64,000 bases of DNA from Campylobacter showae CSUNSWCD (lineage in GTDB: Bacteria > Campylobacterota > Campylobacteria > Campylobacterales > Campylobacteraceae), in the NCBI RefSeq assembly GCF_000313615.1, contig NZ_AMZQ01000005.1, positions 178,949 through 242,948 on the forward strand. The letters are read 5' to 3'. Shown here piece after piece: positions 27,706-36,470 of this stretch. The translations under genes and the position numbers were made by a program. Below the pieces are notes generated by a model. The model made no database searches and was not told the origin of the DNA. It saw only the letters and a list, made by a program, of their open reading frames with translations. Positions within the stretch are counted from its first letter, which is position 1; every line of letters begins with the position of its first letter.

Positions 27706-28276
27706 TTATAAACTCCTTTGTCAAATTCGTTATTTTTTCTTCGTCCCAGGCGGCATCGATCGTGACGTAGCGAACGCCTAGTTTTTGCAAAATTTCCTCC
27801 ATCGCGTCCTGAACTCTTAGTAGATAACCAAATCCGCGAGCCTCTATGTCGTCCATCTGCGCGCGCGAGTTTAGGCGCGATCTTAGCGTGCTTTCGTCCG
27901 CTTTAAAAAATACTATTTTTTGCGGAAAACTTCCTTGTAGAGCAAACTTGTTTAAGCTTAAAAGCTCCTCAAAGCTAAAATTTCCACCCGCCAGCGCGTA
28001 GGCCATACCGGAGACAAAGCCTCTGTCGCTTAAAATCATTTTATCTAAATTGGGTTTTATTATTTTACCGAAATGCTCAGCTCTATCGGCCAAAAATAGC
28101 AAAATTTCAGCCCTTTTATCCAGGTCGTTTTCTTTTAATAAAATCTCGCGTAAATTTTCGCCAAGCTTCGTACCGCCCGGCTCTTTAGTCACGATTGCTT
28201 GCGGGTAAGCCGCCGCCAGCCGCGCTATCTGCGTACTTTTGCCCGCGCCGTCGATACCTTCAAATAAAATATACAA
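27698..28276 (-). CDS. tmk: thymidylate kinase
   Basis: A 192-residue P-loop kinase phosphorylating dTMP to dTDP. Walker A is FEGIDGAGKSTQ, the DRX motif is DRGFVSG, and TKEPGGT is the P-loop-side signature of Tmk. It starts 2 bases after coaD and overlaps hisS by 8 bases, in the order coaD-tmk-hisS also known from C. jejuni. Confidence 0.96.
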   Translation of the reverse strand: MYILFEGIDGAGKSTQIARLAAAYPQAIVTKEPGGTKLGENLREILLKENDLDKRAEILLFLADRAEHFGKIIKPNLDKMILSDRGFVSGMAYALAGGNFSFEELLSLNKFALQGSFPQKIVFFKADESTLRSRLNSRAQMDDIEARGFGYLLRVQDAMEEILQKLGVRYVTIDAAWDEEKITNLTKEFIND

Positions 28277-28278
28277 AT

Positions 28279-28746
28279 TTAGCCTTTCAAAGTTTCTAAA
28301 ATTTCGCCCGGAACCAGCTTGCTAACGTCGCCGTTATGGCTAAGAACGGAGCGCACGATCGAGCTCGAGATAAAGGCGTTTTGCAGGCTCGGCATCAGAT
28401 AAACGGTCTCTAGCTCATCCCAAAGCACAGCGTTTGCGTAGCCGATTTGCAGCTCGTACTCAAAGTCGCTGACCGCGCGAAGTCCGCGGATCACGACGTT
28501 TACGCCGCAGCTTTTGGCAAAATCAACGAGCAGGTTATCAAAGCCCACGACATCGACGTTTTTTAGATCCGCCGTTGAGATTTTTACCATTTCTACGCGT
28601 CTAGCCAAACTAAAATAGGGCTGCTTGCTCTCGCTTGCCGCAACTGCAACGATAACTTTATCGAAAATTTTAGCCGCCCGCCTGATAACGTCGACGTGTC
28701 CGTTTGTTACGGGATCAAAGGTGCCAGGATAGATACAAGCTTTCAT
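28279..28746 (-). CDS. coaD: phosphopantetheine adenylyltransferase
   Basis: A 155-residue nucleotidyltransferase making dephospho-CoA from 4'-phosphopantetheine and ATP. The TxGH motif is in [16 protein letters not shown], followed by [14 protein letters not shown] for pantetheine binding and the C-terminal [17 protein letters not shown] (ISST-type motif). The length is typical. It lies between ubiX and tmk on the same strand. Confidence 0.96.
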   Translation of the reverse strand: MKACIYPGTFDPVTNGHVDVIRRAAKIFDKVIVAVAASESKQPYFSLARRVEMVKISTADLKNVDVVGFDNLLVDFAKSCGVNVVIRGLRAVSDFEYELQIGYANAVLWDELETVYLMPSLQNAFISSSIVRSVLSHNGDVSKLVPGEILETLKG

Positions 28747-28829
28747 TTTTTCGCCTTTAAATTTTAAAGGATGATTTTACTATTTTATGCCTAAAACAGG
28801 ACTTTATCTTGCGACTGGCGCAGCTGTTT

Positions 28830-29765
28830 TTAGTCCCATCTTTTGTAAATTTGATGCTCTAACCCGAGCAGATCAAGCCACTTGCCGATGATGAAATTTT
28901 CCATATCCTCAAGGCTATTTTGACCGGAATAATAACCCAAAACCGGCGGCGCGATAACGGCGCCGAGCGCAGAAAGCTTGGCTGCGTGCTCGAGCGCTAG
29001 CGTAGAAAACGGCATCTCTCTAACACCCAAAACCAGCCTTTTTCGCTCTTTTAGCGCGACTGCGGCGGCGCGAGTTATCAGCGTATCGGCAAAGCCCGCG
29101 TGGATTTTAGCTAGCGTGCTAATAGAGCAGGGCACGACGATAGTAGCGTCTATGCCAAACGAGCCCGAGCTAGGAGCTGCGGCGAGATCGGAGTCATCGT
29201 GGATAACGGCGCGATTTTGCAAATCTTGCCAAATTTGATAAATTTTGTCTTTTTGAGCACGGTTTTTATCAAATTCGCTCTTATTTTGAAATTTACCGCT
29301 CTCAAATTTGTCCAAAATTTGGGTGTCTTGCCGCTCGTTTTTCTCGCTGCTATCAAATTTGCAAATTTCCCCGTCTGCGTCGTCAAGAGCGCAGTTATCC
29401 AAAGCGTCAAATTTTAAAACATTACTGCCCAAATATTGCGCATTATCAGCAACTTTACCGTTTTGGGCTTGCGATCTCTCGTCTCCGCCTACAAAGTCCA
29501 GCTCGCTTTGAGCGGAGCTAAAATTTACAAATTTTGCGTCTTCGTGATCTTTGTCAAATTTGGCGCTACTTTGGTTTGCGTTAAATTTTAAACCCGTTGC
29601 ACCGTTTTTATAAAAAATATCCGTAAAATTTAGCTCTTTTTCTAGCACGTTCATCGCGTTTTTACTCACGCACAGATGCAGCTCGCTTCTTTTTGCTATC
29701 TCACAGGCGAGCTTTAGCCCCAGATTTACGCCGCTTGCGCCGCTAATACCTAGAAAAATTTTCAT
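28830..29765 (-). CDS. ubiX: UbiX-type flavin prenyltransferase with a large low-complexity insertion
   Basis: UbiX joins dimethylallyl phosphate to FMN, making the prenyl-FMN cofactor of UbiD decarboxylases. The core is present: GISGASGVNLGLKLA at the start, then HDDSDLAAAPSSGSF, VVPCSISTLAKI, RAAAVALKERKRLVLGVREMP and PPVLGYYSGQNSLEDM. The protein is 311 residues against about 190 in the family. The excess lies at about residues 53-180 (nucleotides 29225-29609), a charged insert built of units such as AKFDKD, LKFN, LKFD, CKFDSS and DKFESGKF. It follows flgA with a 4-base overlap. Whether the insert is removed, tolerated or harmful cannot be told. Confidence 0.85.
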   Translation of the reverse strand: MKIFLGISGASGVNLGLKLACEIAKRSELHLCVSKNAMNVLEKELNFTDIFYKNGATGLKFNANQSSAKFDKDHEDAKFVNFSSAQSELDFVGGDERSQAQNGKVADNAQYLGSNVLKFDALDNCALDDADGEICKFDSSEKNERQDTQILDKFESGKFQNKSEFDKNRAQKDKIYQIWQDLQNRAVIHDDSDLAAAPSSGSFGIDATIVVPCSISTLAKIHAGFADTLITRAAAVALKERKRLVLGVREMPFSTLALEHAAKLSALGAVIAPPVLGYYSGQNSLEDMENFIIGKWLDLLGLEHQIYKRWD

Positions 29766-30628
29766 CTTATCATCACCTGTTTTTTTGAGACGATTTGAGC
29801 GCTGAATACCTTTTTATCGTTGTTTTTGACCTTGATGGTTTCGCCTAGATTGCCGTTTTCTAGTGCCATAACCTCGACGATGATGCTGAGAGCACCGTCG
29901 TTAAGCACCGCATTTATGCGCTCGCCTTTTTTAATTAGCGGCAATGGTGTAAACTGCCGCAGTCGCAGCACTTCGCCGCTTTTTATGTTTTGCTTTGTCG
30001 CTAGCCTCGCGTTTGGAGCTTCGCTCATCATGTCGGGGCTAAACTCGCCAAGCTCGACCCAGTCTTTCGCAAAGTCGTCTATACCTAGCATCTGGCGCGT
30101 CGCGAGTGGCTTAGCAGCCCGCAAAACCGGCATTTTTGCGCTAACTTCGTATCTAAAAAATACGCTTGGCTGCGAGCCGTTTGGCGTGATAAAACTAGCC
30201 CTGAAGCTGCCTTTTGGATTGATTTTAGTTACGTAAATTTTGTCAAATTTGTATTCGTGGAAGTTTTTAGGAAGTTCATTTTGAGGTTCAATAAGCGGAA
30301 ATTTGACGAATTGTAGTCCCTTAAACTCGCTCGTAACCTCTTGTAAAAAGGCGCGCTGCACGAGAGCTAACGCGTCGCAGTTTTTGACAAATATCGTCTC
30401 TCCGCCGCTTTTATTCTCAAGCTCTAGCCCGTGTTTTTTTAAAATTTCAGTCAAATCTCTCGAATTTATTTTTGCGGCTTTGTTCTCTCCTAAATTTAAA
30501 ATCTCGTCGTTTTTACCCGCAAAACCCAAGTCCGCAAGCGTGATTTTGCCGTTTGAAACGCAATACATCGGCCAAAGTGCTAAATCTGACGAAAATAAAA
30601 AAATGGGAAAAAATAGTAAGAAAAAAAT
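29762..30628 (-). CDS. flgA: FlgA, P-ring assembly chaperone
   Basis: A periplasmic chaperone needed to assemble the flagellar P ring. The SAF domain is recognisable (AAKPLATRQMLGIDDFAKDWVE, in part; IKSGEVLRLRQFTPLPLIKKGERI; VLNDGALSIIVEVMALENGNLGE). A signal peptide (FFLLFFPIFLFSS) is encoded directly after tRNA-Gly, but there is no ATG, GTG or TTG in frame before it outside the tRNA. The frame runs back through the tRNA to an ATG at 30742. I place the start at ATT 30628, which shares its A with the tRNA CCA end. The next real ATG, 30568, would lose the signal. It overlaps ubiX by 4 bases. Confidence 0.75.
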   Translation of the reverse strand: MFFLLFFPIFLFSSDLALWPMYCVSNGKITLADLGFAGKNDEILNLGENKAAKINSRDLTEILKKHGLELENKSGGETIFVKNCDALALVQRAFLQEVTSEFKGLQFVKFPLIEPQNELPKNFHEYKFDKIYVTKINPKGSFRASFITPNGSQPSVFFRYEVSAKMPVLRAAKPLATRQMLGIDDFAKDWVELGEFSPDMMSEAPNARLATKQNIKSGEVLRLRQFTPLPLIKKGERINAVLNDGALSIIVEVMALENGNLGETIKVKNNDKKVFSAQIVSKKQVMIR

Positions 30629-30702
30629 GGAGCGGGAAACGAGATTCGAACTCGCGACCCCAACCTTGGCAAGGTTGTGCTCTACCCCTGAGCTATTCCC
30701 GC
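30628..30702 (-). tRNA. tRNA-Gly (anticodon GCC)
   Basis: 75 bases with an encoded CCA. The acceptor stem is GCGGGAA pairing with TTCCCGC, the D arm is GCTCAGGGGTAGAGC, the anticodon arm has loop TTGCCAA with GCC, and the T arm carries GTTCGAATC. It sits 43 bases after moeA and abuts flgA, so it is probably cut out of a longer transcript. Confidence 0.97.
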
Positions 30703-30745
30703 ACCGTTTAAGAAGTCGCAATTTTAGCAAAAACGTTTTCATTTG

Positions 30746-31903
30746 TCAAGAAAATTTCAAAATTTTTACGATTTCGCCCGCTTTTAGCTCGCCGAGGCTT
30801 TCGTTTGTTACCAAAACGGCGTTACTTTTGATAAGCGGAGTTATCATGCCAGATCCGAATTTATTATTATCCGTTACGCTAAATTTGCCTTCGCAAAAGC
30901 TGCCCAGCACGATATTTTGGCGTCCAGATTTTATTTTTACGTCTTGATTTAAAACGGCGTCGAGTTTTTCAAGCTGTGCGCCCTTTAAAAAAGGAACTAC
31001 TAGCAAAAAGCACATCAAAAACGCCGCCATCGGATTTCCGGGCAGGATAAAAACTATTTTTTTACCTTTTATAAAGGCCTTGCTAGGTCGCCCAGGGCGG
31101 ATATTTACGCCGTCAAAAAGCTCGCTAAAGCCTAAATTTAAAAGCGCCGTTTTCATAAAATCAGCCTCGCCCTTACTTGCTCCGCCGCTTGTTATGATGA
31201 CGTCAAATTCGGCCGTTTCAAGCGCTCGAGTAGTGCTTTCTAAGTCGTCTTTTATGATGCCAGCATACGAGCTGGCAAAGCCGAAGCTTTGAAGCAGTGA
31301 CGAGATGCCTGCACCGTTTGCATTATAAATTTGCTCCTCGCTCGCGTTTTGCCACGGCTCGACCACTTCGTCGCCGCTTGAAAATATACCGATCTTTAGC
31401 TCGCGCTCTACGCAGACGCAGTAAATGCCCTGGGCGGCTAGCATCATCACCCTTGCAGGCGTTAAAATTTCGCCTTTTTTTAGCAAAATTTCACCGGCTT
31501 TGACCTCTTCGCCTTTGTATCTTAGGGCGTTAAATTTTTTGACTTTACTTTGCGGCGAGAGCTTGCCGTCTAGCAAAACCGCATCTTCAAAAGGCACGAC
31601 CGTGTCGGCATTTGTCGGCATTTTTGCGCCTGTCATTATCTTTACGCATTTGCCTTTTTTTAGTGAGATTTCGGCTTCATCGCCAGCTAGCACGGTCGCT
31701 GCGATACTCAAAGGCTCGTCAAAATCATCAAATTTGAGCGCGTATCCGTCCATCGCGGCATTGTCGAAAGAGGGCAAATTTTTAACCGCGACTGCATCCT
31801 GGGCTAAGACTTTACCCGTAGCGCGCTCAAGACTTATAAACTCGCCGCAACCGTCAAATTTAGCTTTTTCTAGGATCAAATTTTGAGCAAGCTCTAGCGT
31901 CAT
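30746..31903 (-). CDS. moeA: molybdopterin molybdenumtransferase
   Basis: A 385-residue enzyme inserting molybdate into adenylylated molybdopterin, needed for Mo enzymes such as the TtrA-type reductase in this window. Characteristic stretches are SFDNAAMDGYALKF, VKIMTGAKMPTNADTVVPFED, GIFSSGDEVVEPW, NANGAGISSLLQSFG, TSGGASKGEADFM and LPGNPMAAFLMCF. The domain order (I-III, then the C-terminal beta domain IV) is complete. It is one base after murA on the same strand. Confidence 0.95.
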   Translation of the reverse strand: MTLELAQNLILEKAKFDGCGEFISLERATGKVLAQDAVAVKNLPSFDNAAMDGYALKFDDFDEPLSIAATVLAGDEAEISLKKGKCVKIMTGAKMPTNADTVVPFEDAVLLDGKLSPQSKVKKFNALRYKGEEVKAGEILLKKGEILTPARVMMLAAQGIYCVCVERELKIGIFSSGDEVVEPWQNASEEQIYNANGAGISSLLQSFGFASSYAGIIKDDLESTTRALETAEFDVIITSGGASKGEADFMKTALLNLGFSELFDGVNIRPGRPSKAFIKGKKIVFILPGNPMAAFLMCFLLVVPFLKGAQLEKLDAVLNQDVKIKSGRQNIVLGSFCEGKFSVTDNNKFGSGMITPLIKSNAVLVTNESLGELKAGEIVKILKFS

Positions 31904-31904
31904 T

Positions 31905-33170
31905 TTACTCCTCCAGCCTGCGTATTTTTGCGCCCAAAGCCGCTAGTTTGCGCTCTAGTCCCTCGTATCCTCTATCTAGATGATAAATTCTATGCACGCG
32001 GCTAGTTCCGTTTGCGGCAAGAGCGGCTAGCACTAGAGCAGAGCTTGCGCGCAGATCGGTAGCCATCACGTCTGCGGCGTTTATCTCGCCTCCGCCGTAG
32101 ATCGTCGCGATATGGCCGTTTAGGCGGATGTCCGCACCCATACGCGTGAGCTCGCTAACGTGCATAAATCGGTTCTCAAAAAGCCTCTCGTCGATCGTGC
32201 TAACGCCGTTTGCTGCGAGCGAGAGCGCCATAAACTGCGCCTGCATATCGGTCGGAAAGCCCGGAAACTCCGTCGTAACGATCTCGACGGGATTTATGTT
32301 TTTAGCCGGCACTATCGTGATTTTATCGCCGTCCACGACGGTTTCAAAGCCCATTTGGTTAAATTTAGTAAGCACGGCTCGTAGATGCGCGGCGTTGGCG
32401 TTTGTGATAGTAACCTGCGAGTTCGTGATCGCCCCGGCGCAAAGATACGTGCCCGCCTCGATCCTATCGGGGATGACCGTTATCTCGCCCACATCCAGCA
32501 AGCGCCTATCCGTACCCTCGATCACTAGCTCGTCCGTGCCTATCCCCTCGATCTTCACACCACCAGCTGCCAAAACCTCGCAAAGCTGCACCACTTCGGG
32601 CTCTTTAGCGACGTTGATTAGATGCGTCGTACCGTGAGCGAGCGCGGCGGCCATTATGATGTTTTCGCTGCCCGTTACCGTGATCTTGTCAAACACGATC
32701 TGCGCGCCTTTTAATCCGTCAGGTGCGGTAGCGACGACGTAGCCTTGTTTTATCTCGATATTTGCGCCCATTTTTTCAAGCGCGCTTAGGTGTAGATCGA
32801 TCGGTCTTTGTCCGATCGCGCAGCCGCCCGGCAGGCTCACCTCGCAGTGGCCAAACCTAGCTAGCAGCGGACCAAGAACGAGGATAGAGGCGCGCATTTT
32901 ACGCACGATGTCGTAGTTGGCCTTTGTGGAGCTAACGTAATTTGAGTTGATTTTTAGCGTGTGATCGTCCGTAAATTTGCACTTTGCGCCCAAATTTACC
33001 AGCAGCGTCGCCAATGTTTTTATATCCGCGACGTTTGGCATATTTTTTAGCGTCACGTCGTTTTTTATGATTAGAGCTGCGGCTATCAGGGGCAGGGCGG
33101 CGTTTTTCGCACCGCTTATGGCAACCTCGCCGCCTAGTTTTGCGTTTCCTTCGATTTCTAGATAATACAT
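31905..33170 (-). CDS. murA: UDP-N-acetylglucosamine 1-carboxyvinyltransferase
   Basis: A 421-residue enzyme for the first committed step of peptidoglycan synthesis, transferring enolpyruvate from PEP to UDP-GlcNAc. [17 protein letters not shown] at the N-terminus holds the substrate-binding Lys-Asn. The catalytic-loop Cys of the fosfomycin site is in [31 protein letters not shown] and [15 protein letters not shown] are further signatures. The Cys is present, so there is no sign of the fosfomycin-resistant Asp form. It is first of the minus-strand run to aspB. Confidence 0.97.
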   Translation of the reverse strand: MYYLEIEGNAKLGGEVAISGAKNAALPLIAAALIIKNDVTLKNMPNVADIKTLATLLVNLGAKCKFTDDHTLKINSNYVSSTKANYDIVRKMRASILVLGPLLARFGHCEVSLPGGCAIGQRPIDLHLSALEKMGANIEIKQGYVVATAPDGLKGAQIVFDKITVTGSENIIMAAALAHGTTHLINVAKEPEVVQLCEVLAAGGVKIEGIGTDELVIEGTDRRLLDVGEITVIPDRIEAGTYLCAGAITNSQVTITNANAAHLRAVLTKFNQMGFETVVDGDKITIVPAKNINPVEIVTTEFPGFPTDMQAQFMALSLAANGVSTIDERLFENRFMHVSELTRMGADIRLNGHIATIYGGGEINAADVMATDLRASSALVLAALAANGTSRVHRIYHLDRGYEGLERKLAALGAKIRRLEE

Positions 33171-33256
33171 ATTCTTAAATCCTTAAATAAAACCCAAAGT
33201 ATAGTAAAATTTAGCTTATAAATTTAAATTTATGCCGATATTTACCGATTTATTTA

Positions 33257-33262
33257 TATAAT
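33257..33262 (+). promoter_or_regulatory. probable -10 box upstream of the NlpC/P60-like gene
   Basis: TATAAT at 33257-33262 follows an AT-rich stretch in the 170-bp gap between the divergent murA and the lipoprotein gene at 33341. No clear -35 box is seen, which is usual in campylobacters. Confidence 0.35.
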
Positions 33263-33340
33263 CTTGCTTTTAGGCGGCCAGTTTCCGGCACTCAAATTTA
33301 CCGCAAAACGTCGTCTTAAATATAAAATAGGATAATTTAA

Positions 33341-34000
33341 ATGAAATTTACCATTTTTTTACGGCTTGCGCCGATTGCGGCTTTGATTTTTAGCGGATGC
33401 GCGAACAGTACTCCCAAAATTTACCCGATCGATCAAAGCGGACAGATCTTAAATGCGAGATTTTTAAACTCGCAACAAGACGTCTTTAACGATCTAGGCG
33501 GTATCGCGCTTTCAAATTTTATGCAAGGTTTTTTAGGCAAAAAAGACGGCGGAGACTGCTCTGGTTTCGTCTCGCTCGTAAACAAAAACATAAATAACGT
33601 TTACTTTTCCGAGACGAATTTACTCAAATTTTACGGCGAACAAGGATCAAAATCGCAAGCCATTTATAATTTTTATAAAAAGCGAAATTTGATCTCGCAA
33701 ACAAGTCCGAAGCTCGGAGATTTGGTGTTTTTTAACAACACCACGAGCCAAACCAAAGGCAAAAATAAACAAATCATAACGCACCTTGGCATCATAGACC
33801 GCATAGAAGATGACGGAACTATAAGATTTATGCATAATACTAGAGGCAAAAACAAAAGCGGATTTATAAATCTATTTCAAAAAAATAGCCACAAAATAGG
33901 CGGCAAAGAGGTAAACTCCTACATCGTAGCGTGCAAGGGCGGCGACGCTACATGTCTAACGTCAAACAGATTCGCCGGCTTTGGCAAGGTTAGTTTTTAG
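33341..34000 (+). CDS. NlpC/P60-like lipoprotein (probable cell-wall hydrolase)
   Basis: A 219-residue protein with a lipoprotein signal (ALIFSGCANS, Cys about 23). Its papain-like core has the putative nucleophile Cys in GGDCSGFVSLVNKN (about residue 70), then SPKLGDLVFFNNT and the catalytic His in ITHLGIIDRIEDDG (about residue 147). NlpC/P60 enzymes cleave peptide bonds in peptidoglycan stems. It is divergent from murA. CHAP amidase is the alternative fold; the D-C-S-G-F motif favours NlpC/P60. The third polar residue is not assigned. Confidence 0.75.
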   Translation: MKFTIFLRLAPIAALIFSGCANSTPKIYPIDQSGQILNARFLNSQQDVFNDLGGIALSNFMQGFLGKKDGGDCSGFVSLVNKNINNVYFSETNLLKFYGEQGSKSQAIYNFYKKRNLISQTSPKLGDLVFFNNTTSQTKGKNKQIITHLGIIDRIEDDGTIRFMHNTRGKNKSGFINLFQKNSHKIGGKEVNSYIVACKGGDATCLTSNRFAGFGKVSF

Positions 34001-34052
34001 CTAAATTTATGTCTAAATTTTATATGATAAAGCCTTTTAAAAGGAGCCGTTT

Positions 34053-34586
34053 TTGAAAGCCACGATATCGCTCATCGCGCTAAATTGTCTAATATTTTTT
34101 GCCGTTTACTGCGGCATTTGCGGCACTAACGCGACGCTTGGGCTAAATATGTTTTTTGTAGACGGGCTTTACGTTTGGCAGCCCGCGACCTCGATGTTTA
34201 TGCATGCAAATTTGGCCCATCTGCTGATGAATATGGCGGTTTTGTATCAGTTTGGATCGCTTCTTGAGCGGTACTATGGCAGCGAAAAATTTGCCGTTAT
34301 TTACTGCATCGGAGGCGTTTTAACCTCTCTACTTAGTTTTGTTTATATTTATGTTATGTTTAAAACTAACGGAACTTTTATAAATTTAGTCGGAGCTAGC
34401 GGCGCGATCAGTCTGCTACTGGGCGTTTTGGCGTTTTTGGACGCCAGTAGCCGAAAAGGGCTAATAATCGCGATCTTACTAATAAGCTTCGCGCCAGTGG
34501 CTATGGGCGTAAACGTCGCCTGGTACGCGCACATAATCGGCTTTGCGCTAGGATATTTCGGTGTAAAATTTAAGGTGATAAAATGA
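34053..34586 (+). CDS. rhomboid family intramembrane serine protease
   Basis: A 177-residue protein with six predicted membrane helices, matching the minimal rhomboid core. Motifs are HANLAHLLMNM in helix 2, the catalytic Ser of LVGASGAISLLLG (about residue 117) and the catalytic His of WYAHIIGFALGYFG (about 159). Rhomboids cut membrane proteins within the bilayer; the substrate is unknown. The start is TTG 34053 with AAAAGGAG upstream. It overlaps the DUF455 gene by 4 bases. Confidence 0.85.
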   Translation: MKATISLIALNCLIFFAVYCGICGTNATLGLNMFFVDGLYVWQPATSMFMHANLAHLLMNMAVLYQFGSLLERYYGSEKFAVIYCIGGVLTSLLSFVYIYVMFKTNGTFINLVGASGAISLLLGVLAFLDASSRKGLIIAILLISFAPVAMGVNVAWYAHIIGFALGYFGVKFKVIK

Positions 34587-35422
34587 GATTTTTCGATCAA
34601 ATTTGGGAAATTTTAGAGTGCGGCGACAAGGAGCTTAAATTTGATAAATTTAAACGATTTTACGCCGAATACAAGGCTGGCAAATTTGACGCGCAGATAG
34701 AAGAGGGCGGTAAATTTGACGAAATAAAACCGCTTCGACGCCCGAGTTATGCGGAATTTTGCGAGGTCGTAGCCATGAGAGAAATCGGCAGTAAAAAGCA
34801 AGCCGACAAACAAAAGGCTTTCCTCCACTCGATCGCTCACATCGAATACAGCGCCGTAGATATCGCGCTAGATGCGGCGTATCGCTTCCGCATGCTGCCA
34901 AAAGCCTACTATGACGACTGGCTAGAGGTCGCAGAGGATGAGATTAGGCACTTTAAGATGATCGAGGAACACATGGCTAAATTTGGCGTGAAATACGGCG
35001 GATTTGCCGTTCACGACGGGCTTTTTATCGCTCTGCAAAACACCTCCGCATCGCTGCTTGAGCGTATGGCTGTGCTGCCTAGATATATGGAGGCAAACGG
35101 CCTTGACGCAAATGCATTTATGCTAAAAAAACTAGAAACCGAGCGCGAAAAATATGAAGACAAGGCGCGGCTTTGCGAAATTTTGCAAGTCATCCTAGAC
35201 GAGGAAATCTCGCACGTCTCAAAGGGCGATCGGTGGTTTAAATTTGCTTGCGAAAAAGAAGGCGTAAGCCCCGAAATCTACGCGCAAATCGTGCAAAAAA
35301 TCTATCCCAAAGCCTTTTTGCAGTCTCGCGAACTAAACGTGAGCGCGCGCCTAAAATCAGGCTTTAGCGAGGCGGAAATCGAGCACATAAAAAATATAGC
35401 GAAAGCCGGAAAGGCGGAATAA
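34583..35422 (+). CDS. DUF455 ferritin-like protein
   Basis: A 279-residue cytosolic protein of the DUF455 family, which has a ferritin-like four-helix bundle. Potential di-iron ligands are in FLHSIAHIEYSAVDIALDA, EVAEDEIRHFKMIEEH and EILQVILDEEISHVSKGDRWF, with the spaced Glu/His pattern of diiron carboxylate proteins. The function is not known; resemblance to tRNA-modifying MiaE has been suggested for such folds but is not evident here. It starts inside the end of the rhomboid gene and is followed 1 base later by the SixA-like gene. Confidence 0.8.
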   Translation: MRFFDQIWEILECGDKELKFDKFKRFYAEYKAGKFDAQIEEGGKFDEIKPLRRPSYAEFCEVVAMREIGSKKQADKQKAFLHSIAHIEYSAVDIALDAAYRFRMLPKAYYDDWLEVAEDEIRHFKMIEEHMAKFGVKYGGFAVHDGLFIALQNTSASLLERMAVLPRYMEANGLDANAFMLKKLETEREKYEDKARLCEILQVILDEEISHVSKGDRWFKFACEKEGVSPEIYAQIVQKIYPKAFLQSRELNVSARLKSGFSEAEIEHIKNIAKAGKAE

Positions 35423-35423
35423 A

Positions 35424-35912
35424 ATGAAAAAAATATACTTTATCAGGCACGCAAAAGCCGTAGATGAGGGTGAGGGTAACGACTTTGAGCGCGATCTAAG
35501 CGAGCGAGGCAAAAAGGATCTGGCGCTGATGTGCGAACGACTAAAAAAGCACGAGGTGAAGGCGGACGCGATATTTTCAAGCCCCGCCAAACGCTGCGCC
35601 AAAACAGCTCAAAAGCTAGCCGAAGCAGTCAAATTTAAGAAGAAAATCAAATTTAAAGAGGAGTTATACGGAGCGCAGACGCATGATCTTTTAACCTTCG
35701 TAAGAGAGTTTGACGACAAATTTCAAAGCGTATTTGTCATAGCTCACAACGACGCTATAACTGAAATTTGCGAGCTTTTGAGCGATGCTGCGATCGGAAA
35801 TATCCCTACATGCGGCATCTTTTGCGTCGAATTTGACGACAGCTTCAAAGATTTAAAAGAACACGGCGCAAAAGCTCTGTTTTTTGACTATCCTAAAAAG
35901 CATAAAAAGTAG
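35424..35912 (+). CDS. sixA: SixA-like histidine phosphatase
   Basis: A 162-residue protein of the histidine phosphatase superfamily. The phosphate pocket is IRHAKAVDEG (RHG-type, with Ala replacing Gly as in SixA), followed by DLSERGKKD, IFSSPAKRCAKTAQ and VIAHNDAITE (second His). E. coli SixA removes phosphate from His residues of phosphorelay or PTS proteins; the target here is unknown. It is third in a likely rhomboid-DUF455-sixA operon. Confidence 0.85.
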   Translation: MKKIYFIRHAKAVDEGEGNDFERDLSERGKKDLALMCERLKKHEVKADAIFSSPAKRCAKTAQKLAEAVKFKKKIKFKEELYGAQTHDLLTFVREFDDKFQSVFVIAHNDAITEICELLSDAAIGNIPTCGIFCVEFDDSFKDLKEHGAKALFFDYPKKHKK

Positions 35913-36470
35913 GGCTGTTTACAAGTTCTACTTTGATCCTTGCATGTTTTATCAATCCAATTTACTTCATAAAAATTGCTTCAAAAACACACAATAGAGT
36001 GCAAAATATTTAGCAAAATAAGCATAAAAATTATCCGTTAAATTTAGCATGAAATTTGATGGATAAATTGTTTTAACTCAAAAGGTAAAACGCTAAAAAA
36101 GACCGTGTTTTCAGTATTTGCTAAAGATACTGAGGCAAGACAAAAGAGATATAAATATTTATTTGAAAATTATAGTTTTCAATACAAAATAGCAAAAATA
36201 GTCTGCATTTTACTTTTTGACCTATTATTGTAAGCATTAAACTATGTATCATAAAAATTGAGTAGTTTTTGTATTTTTTATCCAAGAATAAGAATTAAAT
36301 GATTGTTTTTAGTAAGCCGCAAAAAAATTTAAAAGACAAAGTAATAATTTACTCAAGATCTAACGATTTAAATTTTATCTCTAAAAGTTTTTGCTTATAT
36401 AATTTATATGCAAAACTACTTAAAACAAGAAAATATAATCAAAAAGAAAAGCATGTTTTCGGGCAACATT
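35913..36470. other. AT-rich spacer, left flank of the tRNA-Arg element
   Basis: These 558 bases are strongly AT-rich with no convincing gene. One plus-strand frame (about 36059-36235) reads a short basic sequence including KKTVFSVFAKDTEARQKRY but has no normal start and ends after some 55 codons, so it may be a remnant. No second copy of the tRNA-Arg 3' end was found that would mark the far end of an insertion. Confidence 0.4.

Noticed and set aside
30629-30742. N-terminal extension of FlgA (MKTFLLKLRLLKRCGNSSG)
   Set aside because: It is the translation of tRNA-Gly and its upstream flank, so it is not taken as protein sequence.
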